Assembly: GCA_964553405.1 (NCBI GenBank)
Contig: CAZKLS010000154.1
Location: 1 to 5,473, forward strand
Length of the DNA stretch: 5,473 bases
Direction of reading: 5' to 3'
Source of the DNA: DATIRA01 sp964553405
GTDB lineage: Bacteria; Pseudomonadota; Gammaproteobacteria; Steroidobacterales; Steroidobacteraceae
Shown: piece after piece, positions 1 through 5,473 of the stretch
Position numbering within the stretch: position 1 is the first letter of the stretch
Layout: the number at the start of each line of letters is the position of its first letter
Notes under the pieces: generated by a model
What the model was told of the DNA's origin: nothing
Database searches by the model: none
What the model saw: the letters and a program-made list of their open reading frames with translations, nothing else
Made by a program: the position numbers and the translations under genes

Positions 1-414
1 GCGCACCTGATCAACCTCGCCTTCTTCGACGGCAACCTGCTGACGCTGCAGCTCGCAGCGCGTGAGTCGCCCGCCGTCGTGTCCCGGGCGGTGCGACGGC
101 TGACGCGCGAGCCGGCCGAGTTCTTCGGCGTTGACGCCGGGCGCATCGACCCGGGCGCGCAGGCGGACCTGGTGCTGATCGACCCGGCGGCGCTCGCGCG
201 CTACGACACGGACGCCGGACGCCGGATGATCCACCGCGAGATCTTCGGGCACGAGCAGCTCGTGAACCGCTCGGACGGCGTCGTCAGCTCGGTGTTCATC
301 GCCGGCGAGGAAGTCTGGGATGGCCGGGATTTCACGCCGACCCTCGGGGTCCGTGGACTCGGTCGTCCGCTCACCAGCATGCGAAGACCGGCAGACCTTG
401 AACGAATGCACTGA
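1..414 (+). CDS. Amidohydrolase, N-acyl-D-amino-acid deacylase type (3' part only)
   Basis: The frame is open from the first base and ends at TGA 412-414, so only the last 137 residues are seen and the true start lies before the window. These residues match the C-terminal end of metal-dependent amidohydrolases of the D-aminoacylase / N-acyl-D-glutamate deacylase group. The run TREPAEFFGVDAGRIDPG followed by AQADLVLIDP (about residues 39-66) is the conserved stretch where the chain leaves the TIM barrel and re-enters the small beta-sandwich domain. A tail with FGHEQLVNRSDGVV, a VFIAGEEVWDG strand and a TLGVRGLGRPL end follows. Family members remove the acyl group from N-acylated D-amino acids. 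The metal ligands and catalytic Asp lie upstream, so activity and substrate cannot be judged here. The last dozen or so residues (after GRPL) look unconserved. The gene overlaps the next one on the same strand, suggesting co-transcription. Family assignment is firm; the substrate is not known. Confidence 0.85.
   Translation, partial: AHLINLAFFDGNLLTLQLAARESPAVVSRAVRRLTREPAEFFGVDAGRIDPGAQADLVLIDPAALARYDTDAGRRMIHREIFGHEQLVNRSDGVVSSVFIAGEEVWDGRDFTPTLGVRGLGRPLTSMRRPADLERMH
307..313 (+). promoter_or_regulatory. Candidate ribosome-binding site for the barrel gene
   Basis: GAGGAAG lies six bases before ATG 320. It supports the long start of the barrel gene, but it also encodes Gly-Glu-Glu-Val in the amidohydrolase, residues likely conserved for that protein, so the match may be accidental. 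The competing TTG start at 398 has only a weak GAAG about 12 bases upstream. Confidence 0.35.
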
Positions 415-1360
415 AAGTCGCGCCGGCTTCGGGCGGGGCACCGCGCTCGGACCGGCGTGGATTGCGCTGCTCGGGCTGCTCGGGTTTCTTGGAGCCCCGT
501 CGCTGCAGGCGCAGGAGATGGAGCCCCGCAACTACAGCCCGGCGCCGGTCGGACTTCGCCTCGCGGGTCTCGGCTACGGCGAATCGCGGGGCGACATCAA
601 CTTCGATCCATCGCTGGCCGTCGAGAATGCCGAGGCCACGATCGGCGTAACCATGGGCTTCTTCGCCTCCACCTTCGCGATGTTCGACCGGCCCTGGCGT
701 GTATCGGTGCTGTTGCCGTACTTCGACGGGGAGCTGACCGGTCGGCAGGGCGGCGTGGACCGGCGCATCGCGCGCTACGGTCCGGGCGATGCCCGGCTCA
801 GCCTCGCCGTCACGTTCGCAGGTCTCGAGCCGCTCTCGCCTGCAGAGTTTGCCCGGCGCGAGAAGCGCACGACCTGGGGCGCCTCGCTGACGGTCGCCGC
901 ACCCACCGGAGAATACGACCCGAACCTGCTGATCAACATCGGCGCGAACCGCTGGTCGATCAAGCCCGAGATCGGCGTCTCGCATCCGGTGGGAAACTGG
1001 ACACTGGAAGCGGCTCTCGGCACCTGGATATTCGGTGACAACACGGACTTCGCGGGCGGCGCGACCCGCAGCCAGGATCCGCTGTCCAGCTTCCAGGCCC
1101 ACGTCGGCTACACGTTCCGGCCCGGCCTGTGGCTCGCCGCGACGGGCACCTGGTACACCGGTGGACGGACCAGCGTCGACGGGCAGCGCAAGCGGGATTT
1201 CCAGTCCAACAGCCGGGTGGGACTGACGCTTGGGGTGCCGCTCACCAGCCACCAGTCGCTGAAACTCGTCGGCAGCAAAGGTGTGACCACCCGGATCGGC
1301 AACGATTTCGACAGCTGGCTCCTCGTCTGGCAGTACCGGTGGTTCCGGGCGACGGACTGA
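320..1360 (+). CDS. Outer-membrane beta-barrel protein, phenol-degradation MetA-like transporter family
   Basis: A secreted protein of the family annotated as 'transporter' or Phenol_MetA_deg (PF13557), thought to be outer-membrane barrels taking up hydrophobic or aromatic compounds. Seen in the sequence: a hydrophobic signal core at about residues 42-60 ending in PSLQAQ (likely cleavage near residue 64), then family hallmarks: EPRNYSPAPVGLRL (68-81), INFDPSLAVENA (93-104), GASLTVAAPTGEYDP (187-201), LINIGANRWSIKPEIGVS (204-221), RSQDPLSSFQAHVGYTFRPGLW (250-271 region), and the terminal strand WLLVWQYRWF with an aromatic end typical of barrels. The start is uncertain. ATG at 320 has a GAGGAAG ribosome-binding-like site six bases upstream, but gives an unusually long 40-residue stretch before the signal core. 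TTG at 398 gives a normal signal peptide of about 38 residues and overlaps the upstream gene by only 17 nt, but has a weak site. The stop is TGA 1358-1360. Substrate unknown. Confidence 0.85.
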   Translation: MAGISRRPSGSVDSVVRSPACEDRQTLNECTESRAGFGRGTALGPAWIALLGLLGFLGAPSLQAQEMEPRNYSPAPVGLRLAGLGYGESRGDINFDPSLAVENAEATIGVTMGFFASTFAMFDRPWRVSVLLPYFDGELTGRQGGVDRRIARYGPGDARLSLAVTFAGLEPLSPAEFARREKRTTWGASLTVAAPTGEYDPNLLINIGANRWSIKPEIGVSHPVGNWTLEAALGTWIFGDNTDFAGGATRSQDPLSSFQAHVGYTFRPGLWLAATGTWYTGGRTSVDGQRKRDFQSNSRVGLTLGVPLTSHQSLKLVGSKGVTTRIGNDFDSWLLVWQYRWFRATD

Positions 1361-1400
1361 GCCGCCGGAGCCTGACAACCACGCGGCCGCCGCGGTCCGC
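1361..1400. other. Convergent intergenic gap without a clear terminator
   Basis: Forty GC-rich bases separate the stop of the barrel gene (plus strand) from the stop of the TolC-family gene (minus strand). The gap contains the 8-bp palindrome GCGGCCGC at 1383-1390, but no longer stem and no T-run on either strand, so it does not look like an intrinsic terminator. Termination may be Rho-dependent, or transcripts may overlap at their 3' ends. Confidence 0.5.
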
Positions 1401-2702
1401 TCAGAGCGCGCCAACCGCACGCGCCAGCTTCAGCCTCGCGAGCCCGGCGCCGAGCAGCGCGTCGTCGCGGTTGGTCAGCGCCCGGATCCTGAGCGACTCG
1501 GCTTCCAGCAGCTGTGTCTGCGTGCCGAGCCCCGCGCCGTAGCGCTCCCGCGCGATCCGGAGATTCTCCTCCGCCTGCTCAGCCGCGTTCGCGGTCACGA
1601 CCACGCGCTGGCGCGTCTCCTCGACCTCGAGCCAGGCCTGGCGCACCTGCAGGCCGACCAGCGACTCGAGGTCGAGCCGCTGCTCCTGCACCGCGCGCCT
1701 GGAGCGCTCCAGCGCCGCGGCACGCTTGCGCGACTGGCCGCCGTCGAACAGCGCCCACTGCACGCCGACGCCCGCATAGAGCACGTCCTCGTCGTCGAGG
1801 AAGCCGTTCTCGAGGTAGCTGTACGAGCCGGTCAGGCTGACCTGCGGAAGCACCCGGGACCGCTCCGTCCGGGCGAGCTGGCCGAGTGCCTCGCCCTGCT
1901 CCGCCAGCGCGTCGATCTCGCTGCGTCGCTCGACGGCCATCGCGACCAGCGAGTCGAGGTCGGTCGGCAACGGCTCGGGCTCCGGCAGAACCTCGGCGAG
2001 TTCCACCGGACGATCGAGTGGCTGGCCGAGACGACGGTTATAGTCGGCAAGGGCGAGCTCGGCCGCGTTCGCCGCTCGCAGCCGGTTCTGTCGGGCGTCC
2101 GCCAGCGCGACCTGCACCGCGAGCAGGTCGTTCTTCGGCACGAGCTCCCGCTCGAACATGCTCTCGACGTCGCTCACCAGCGCCTCGAGGCTGGTCACGT
2201 TGCTTTCCGCAACCGCCAGCGCCCGCCGGGCGCGCAGTACGCCGACGTACGACTCGGCCACCGACAGCTTCAGTTCCTGCTGTGCGCCTGCCAGCCGCGC
2301 GTCGGCGCCCCTGCTCTGCGCCTCGGCCGCGGCGATCCCGGCGGAAATCCGCCCGCTCGTGAACAGCGGCAACGTCACCGACGCCGAACCCATCAGGAAC
2401 TCGTCGCCCGGGAACAGCGGCGGCGGTGTCAGCGGCAGACCCGTGAACGAGAAATCGAAGGCCGGCGAATCGTCGAGCCAGGTGTAACTGCCGCCGACCG
2501 CCAGCACGGGCCAGCGCTGCGCGCGGGCCGCCTCGGCCTCGAAGCGGGCCGCCTCGGTCTGGCTCCGCGCCGCCGCGAAGCCGCGATCGCGGTCGAGCGC
2601 CATCCCCCAGGCCTGCTGCAGCGTTTCCGCCGCGCCCGCGCCGCCCGCGAGCAGCGCGGCGGCGACCGCAGCGACCAGCCTTGCGCTGCCCACGAGGCTC
2701 AT
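1401..2702 (-). CDS. TolC-family outer-membrane efflux channel
   Basis: A complete 433-residue outer-membrane factor of the TolC family (OEP domain, PF02321, present twice). It should form a trimeric channel through the outer membrane and periplasm for a tripartite pump. A Sec signal peptide is visible (hydrophobic 8-22, cleavage near GAGAA, residues 21-25), and the mature protein begins ETLQQAW..AL, the usual family start. The internal duplication is clear: VTLPLFTSGR (109-118) and VQWALFDGGQ (314-323) each follow a barrel strand and lead into a long Ala/Glu/Arg-rich coiled-coil helix. The C-terminal helix has the typical YGAGLGTQTQLLEAESLRIRA (388-408 region). There is no cysteine at all, so it is not an OprM-like lipoprotein. 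The start ATG 2702-2700 has GGAG nine bases upstream and overlaps the stop of a nine-codon frame. It lies 36 nt after the SQR gene and is the last gene of the minus-strand series. The RND permease two genes upstream is its likely partner. Confidence 0.92.
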   Translation of the reverse strand: MSLVGSARLVAAVAAALLAGGAGAAETLQQAWGMALDRDRGFAAARSQTEAARFEAEAARAQRWPVLAVGGSYTWLDDSPAFDFSFTGLPLTPPPLFPGDEFLMGSASVTLPLFTSGRISAGIAAAEAQSRGADARLAGAQQELKLSVAESYVGVLRARRALAVAESNVTSLEALVSDVESMFERELVPKNDLLAVQVALADARQNRLRAANAAELALADYNRRLGQPLDRPVELAEVLPEPEPLPTDLDSLVAMAVERRSEIDALAEQGEALGQLARTERSRVLPQVSLTGSYSYLENGFLDDEDVLYAGVGVQWALFDGGQSRKRAAALERSRRAVQEQRLDLESLVGLQVRQAWLEVEETRQRVVVTANAAEQAEENLRIARERYGAGLGTQTQLLEAESLRIRALTNRDDALLGAGLARLKLARAVGAL

Positions 2703-2728
2703 CCGCAGACGCTCCGCCCCGATCTCAT
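2699..2728 (-). other. Nine-codon leader frame, possible translational-coupling element
   Basis: In the gap between the SQR stop and the TolC-family start, ATG 2728-2726 opens a frame encoding MRSGRSVCG and ends at TGA 2701-2699. That stop overlaps the TolC start as ATGA. Its ribosome-binding site (AGGAGGG, 2739-2733) is stronger than the GGAG that serves the TolC ATG. It is in a different frame from TolC, so it is not an N-terminal extension. Ribosomes ending here could restart on the TolC ATG. It could also be chance: the frame is very short and no conservation can be judged from one sequence. Confidence 0.35.
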
Positions 2729-2732
2729 CACG

Positions 2733-2739
2733 CCCTCCT
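2733..2739 (-). promoter_or_regulatory. Strong ribosome-binding site overlapping the SQR stop codon
   Basis: On the minus strand the SQR stop runs straight into the site: TGAGGAGGG, where the A of TGA is the first base of AGGAGGG. It is ideally placed for ATG 2728 of the nine-codon frame and too far (over 30 nt) from the TolC ATG to serve it directly. A weaker GGAG at 2715-2712, nine bases before the TolC ATG, is the direct candidate for that gene. Confidence 0.6.
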
Positions 2740-4010
2740 CATTGCTTGAGCGTCTCGATCCCGAGCGTGCCGAGCACGTATTTCTCGTAGATCGGCGTGA
2801 TCGACCCGGTCTTCACCTTGCGCAGGAAGTACTTCTCGAAAGCCACCTTGGCCAGGTGCACCCACTTGCCTTCCTTGGCCCAGGTCACGTTGCGCGGCGG
2901 GATCTGCGGCAGCGCGACGAAGGCGGCCCCGGTATCGCCGAAGTCGGCCAGGCAGATCGCGTTCCAGGTGCCGCGCGAGCTGGCGGGCTTGCCGGCGATT
3001 TCCGCTGCGACGTTCTCGCAGATCGCATGGACCATCGACTCGATCATGTAGCCCGTCTTCGGCGCACCGGTCGGAACCGGCGTCGCCTCGACCGGCGGAA
3101 TGGCCACGCAGACGCCGGCCGAGAAGATGTTCCGGTATTTCTTGCTGCGCTGGTGCTCGTCGATCAGCACGAAGCCGCGGGGGTTGCAGAGCTCCGGCAC
3201 CGCGGCGACCGCGTCCACGCCCTTGAAGGCCGGGATCACGACCGAGAACTTGAACGGCAGCTTGTGCTCCTTCTTCACGCTGCCGTCCTCGCCCATCTCG
3301 CTGGCCAGCAGCATGCCGGGCTCGACCGAGGTCATCTTGGCGTTCGTGATCCAGCTGATGTGTCGCTGGCGCAGCGTGGACTCCATCAGGCCCTTGCTGT
3401 CGCCGACGCCGCCCAGTCCCATGTGGCCGATGTAAGGCTCGGAGGTCACGAAGGTCATCGGCACGCGATCGCGGATCTTCCGCCGGCGCAGGTCCGTGTC
3501 GAGGATCATCGCCATCTCGTAGGTGGGCCCGAAGCAGCTCGCACCCGGGGCCGCCCCGATCACGATCGGGCCGGGGTCCTTCAGGAACTCCTGGTAGTGG
3601 TCCCAGGCCTGCAGTGCGTGGGCGTGCGTGCAGACGGACTGCGTGTGCGCCTCGGGCCCGAGCCCCGGAACCTCCTCGAAGGCGAGCTTCGGGCCGGTGG
3701 CGATCACCAGGTAGTCGTAGTCCATCGTCGTTCCGTCAGACAGCGTCAGCTTCGAGGCCGGCGCGTCTATCGACTGCACCATCAGCGGCACGAAACCGAT
3801 GTCCTTGTCCGCCAGCGGCCGCGCCAGGTCCACCCGCGTCTGCGGCGCCGTTCGCCAGCCCACGGTTATCCACGGGTTCGAAGGCGTGAACTCGAAGAAC
3901 GGTCCGGTGCCGATCAGCGTCACGCTGTGGTCCTTGCCGACCCGCTTCTTCATCTCGTATGCGCAGGCGACGCCACCGAGTCCCGCGCCCATGATTGCGA
4001 TCCTGGCCAT
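2739..4010 (-). CDS. sqr: Sulfide:quinone oxidoreductase (SQR), Acidithiobacillus-like
   Basis: A complete 423-residue FAD flavoprotein of the two-dinucleotide-binding-domain superfamily. SQR oxidises sulfide to sulfane sulfur or polysulfide and passes the electrons to membrane quinone. Seen here: FAD-binding GAGLGG (8-13), FTPSNPW (41-47), YDYLVIATGPKLAFEEVPG (98-116), PYIGHMGLGGVGDSKG (192-207), DEHQRSKKYRNIFSAGV (284-300) and the quinone-side PVPTGAPKTGYMIESMVHA (311-329). Three cysteines sit in the SQR redox contexts: C127 (QSVC), C159 (GASCFGP) and C353 (WNAIC). From memory these match C128, C160 and C356 of the A. ferrooxidans enzyme. I352 and F391 match the quinone-clamping Ile346/Phe385 of Aquifex SQR. 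There is no signal peptide; the amphipathic basic C-terminus (383-423) should anchor it to the membrane. The start at ATG 4010 fits the family and has a strong AAGGGGGAG site. It has 27 lysines against 4 and 7 in its neighbours, probably a family trait. Flavocytochrome c sulfide dehydrogenase is unlikely without an export signal. Confidence 0.9.
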   Translation of the reverse strand: MARIAIMGAGLGGVACAYEMKKRVGKDHSVTLIGTGPFFEFTPSNPWITVGWRTAPQTRVDLARPLADKDIGFVPLMVQSIDAPASKLTLSDGTTMDYDYLVIATGPKLAFEEVPGLGPEAHTQSVCTHAHALQAWDHYQEFLKDPGPIVIGAAPGASCFGPTYEMAMILDTDLRRRKIRDRVPMTFVTSEPYIGHMGLGGVGDSKGLMESTLRQRHISWITNAKMTSVEPGMLLASEMGEDGSVKKEHKLPFKFSVVIPAFKGVDAVAAVPELCNPRGFVLIDEHQRSKKYRNIFSAGVCVAIPPVEATPVPTGAPKTGYMIESMVHAICENVAAEIAGKPASSRGTWNAICLADFGDTGAAFVALPQIPPRNVTWAKEGKWVHLAKVAFEKYFLRKVKTGSITPIYEKYVLGTLGIETLKQ

Positions 4011-4015
4011 GTCTT

Positions 4016-4024
4016 CTCCCCCTT
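4016..4024 (-). promoter_or_regulatory. Ribosome-binding site of the SQR gene
   Basis: AAGGGGGAG on the minus strand lies five bases before ATG 4010. It begins inside the TAA stop of the RND permease (4025-4023). The 12-nt gap leaves no room for a promoter, so SQR must be translated from a transcript that reads through the permease gene, unless a promoter lies inside that gene. Confidence 0.75.
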
Positions 4025-5473
4025 ACTGCACGCCGGCAGTGGCTGGTCTGCGGTTGCGATAGCTGTAGTAGAGAATCGGGATCACCACGAGGGTGAGCGC
4101 CGTCGATACGAGGATGCCGAAAATCAGCGACACCGCAAGGCCGTTGAAAATCGGGTCATCCAGGATGAAGAACGCCCCGGTCATTGCCGCGACGGCGGTC
4201 AGCGCGATCGGCCGTGCCCGCACCGACGCGGCGCTGATCACCGCGTCGGCCAGCTCCCGGCCCTGCTCCATCTCGACGTTGATGAAGTCCACCAGCAGGA
4301 TCGAGTTGCGCACGATGATGCCGGCCAGCGCGATCATGCCGATCATCGAGGTCGCGGTGAACTGGGCGCCGAGCAGGGCGTGCCCCGGCATCACGCCGAT
4401 CACGGTCAGCGGGATCGGCGCCATGATCACGAGCGGCACCGCGTAGGAGCGGAACTGGGCGACGACGAGCAGGAAGATCAGGATCAGTCCCACCGAGTAG
4501 GCGAGCCCCATGTCGCGGAAGGTCTCGTAGGTGATCTGCCACTCGCCGTCCCATTTCAGGCTGAAGCGGTAGGGATCCTCGGGCTGGCTGATGAACCGCT
4601 GATCGAGCGACAGGCCTTCGGGCAGGCGGTCATCGAGCGCGCCGACGATCTCGAACATGCCGTACAGCGGGCTGTCGGTATCGCCGACCGAGTCCGCTGT
4701 CACCCACGCCATCGGCAGCAGGTCCTTGTGGTAAATGGAGTTGTCCCAGGCCCGTTCCTCGACGACCGCGATCTCCGACAGCCGTACCCGGGCCCCGCTT
4801 CGCGAACGAACCTCCAGCGCGAGCACGCTGCCTATCTCGGCCTTGTCCGGCACCCCGAGCTCGAGCCGCACCGGAATCGGGTAGTTCTCCCGTCCCATGT
4901 GCACGTAGGTCGCATCCGCGGCGCCGAGCCCGGCGGCCAGCACCTGCACCGCCTCCGCCTGGCTGACTCCCAGCAGCGCCGCCTTCTGACGGTCGATGCC
5001 GACGACCAGGCGCGGACTCGGCGCCTCGACGCTGTCGTCGACGTCGACGATGCCGTCGGTCTCGTCGAACACGGCGCGAACCGCGCGTGCGAGCTCGAGC
5101 CGGGCGCCGTGGAAGGGTCCGTAGATCTCGGCCACCAGCGGCGCCTGCACCGGCGGGCCCGGCGGCACCTCCACGACCTTGACCGCCGCACCGCTGCCGC
5201 GCGCGATCTGCTGCAGCCGCGGCCGGACGTCCAGCGCGATCTCGTGGCTCTTGCGATCGCGGTGATGCTTGTCGACCAGGTTGACCTGGATGTCGCCGAG
5301 CTCGGGCCCCGAGCGCAGGTAGTACTGGCGCACCAGGCCGTTGAAATTGATCGGCGCGGACGTCCCCGCATACACCTGGTAGTCGGTCACTTCCGGTGTC
5401 GTCGCGAGTTCCGCGGCGAGCGCATCGAGCACCCGGCCCGTCTCCTCGAGCGCCGTGCCCTCCGGCATGTCCA
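4023..5473 (-). CDS. RND-family efflux permease, C-terminal half (5' end outside window)
   Basis: The frame runs off the window end (a Asp codon precedes the first visible Met at 5468), leaving about 482 of the usual 1,000-1,100 residues. It is a proton-driven inner-membrane pump of the AcrB/MexB superfamily (PF00873). Numbered from that Met: a periplasmic porter/docking region (1-315) starting MPEGTALEET, with GLVRQYYLR (44-52), the loop VPPGPPV (101-107), LVAEIYGP (111-118) and VHMGRENYPIPVRLEL (189-204). Transmembrane helices then follow at about 321-339, 343-361, 371-397, 418-436 and 441-468. In the proton-relay helices, R387 in GIIVRNSILLVDF stands where AcrB has Lys940, while R417 and T424 match AcrB Arg971 and Thr978. 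The Asp pair of helix 4 would lie outside the window. The MPEGT and SLKWDGEW segments suggest a subgroup distinct from classic AcrB; the substrate is unknown. It lies 12 nt upstream of SQR, with TAA 4025-4023. Confidence 0.93.
   Translation of the reverse strand, partial: DMPEGTALEETGRVLDALAAELATTPEVTDYQVYAGTSAPINFNGLVRQYYLRSGPELGDIQVNLVDKHHRDRKSHEIALDVRPRLQQIARGSGAAVKVVEVPPGPPVQAPLVAEIYGPFHGARLELARAVRAVFDETDGIVDVDDSVEAPSPRLVVGIDRQKAALLGVSQAEAVQVLAAGLGAADATYVHMGRENYPIPVRLELGVPDKAEIGSVLALEVRSRSGARVRLSEIAVVEERAWDNSIYHKDLLPMAWVTADSVGDTDSPLYGMFEIVGALDDRLPEGLSLDQRFISQPEDPYRFSLKWDGEWQITYETFRDMGLAYSVGLILIFLLVVAQFRSYAVPLVIMAPIPLTVIGVMPGHALLGAQFTATSMIGMIALAGIIVRNSILLVDFINVEMEQGRELADAVISAASVRARPIALTAVAAMTGAFFILDDPIFNGLAVSLIFGILVSTALTLVVIPILYYSYRNRRPATAGVQ

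Noticed and set aside
1383..1390. GCGGCCGC palindrome considered as a terminator stem or protein-binding site
   Set aside because: It is only 8 bp with no loop and no T-run, and such palindromes are common by chance at this base composition.
371..1420. A 349-codon open frame on the minus strand, antisense to the barrel gene
   Set aside because: It is fully opposite a gene with clear family motifs, its protein is low-complexity Arg/Gly/Ala/Glu-rich with no recognisable domain, and it runs into the end of the TolC gene. Long antisense frames are expected in DNA this GC-rich.
1514..2362. Plus-strand frames (1514-1840, 1886-2362) opposite the TolC gene
   Set aside because: The products are Arg/Pro/Ala-rich with no motif, typical shadows of a GC-rich gene on the other strand.
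1401..2702. OprM/NodT-type lipoprotein for the TolC-family protein
   Set aside because: No lipobox and no cysteine anywhere in the protein; the signal peptide ends in a normal Ala-rich cleavage site.
2739..4010. Flavocytochrome c sulfide dehydrogenase flavoprotein subunit as an alternative to SQR
   Set aside because: There is no signal peptide, no cytochrome partner gene next to it, and the motifs and three cysteines fit SQR better.
4156..5371. Alternative minus-strand frames (4156-4554, 4832-5371) inside the RND permease
   Set aside because: Arg/Ser- or Arg/Asp/Gly-rich sequence out of frame with the permease, whose motifs are unbroken throughout; there is no sign of a frameshift.

Overview
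The window is high-GC coding DNA with almost no free intergenic space. The gene content points to a Gram-negative bacterium of the Pseudomonadota with sulfide-oxidising capacity, plausibly a gammaproteobacterium. The grounds are two outer-membrane proteins (a TolC-family channel and a beta-barrel of the phenol-degradation MetA-like family), an RND pump, and a sulfide:quinone oxidoreductase (SQR) that closely resembles, from memory, the Acidithiobacillus ferrooxidans enzyme. The lineage is an inference from gene content and base composition only.

Layout. The plus strand (1-1360) carries the 3' end of an amidohydrolase of the N-acyl-D-amino-acid deacylase type, overlapping or abutting a gene for a secreted beta-barrel protein. 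The minus strand (5473 down to 1401) carries a tight three-gene series in transcription order: the C-terminal half of an RND permease (5' end outside the window), then a complete SQR 12 nt downstream, then a complete TolC-family outer-membrane factor 36 nt further on. The two blocks converge and are separated by only 40 bp (1361-1400), in which I see no convincing intrinsic terminator. No RNA gene, mobile element, CRISPR array or long repeat is visible.

How the genes may work together. The RND permease and the TolC-type channel would form the inner- and outer-membrane parts of a tripartite efflux pump; the periplasmic adaptor gene would be expected upstream, beyond position 5473. The unusual point is the SQR between them. 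It retains the three redox cysteines (C127, C159, C353), the N-terminal FAD-binding motif and a membrane-anchoring C-terminus, so it should oxidise sulfide to sulfane sulfur or polysulfide and reduce quinone. Its position suggests, without proving, that the pump serves sulfide or polysulfide metabolism or protects against a stress linked to it. A nine-codon reading frame with a near-ideal ribosome-binding site sits in the SQR-TolC gap and ends in an ATGA overlap with the TolC start, a possible translational-coupling device.
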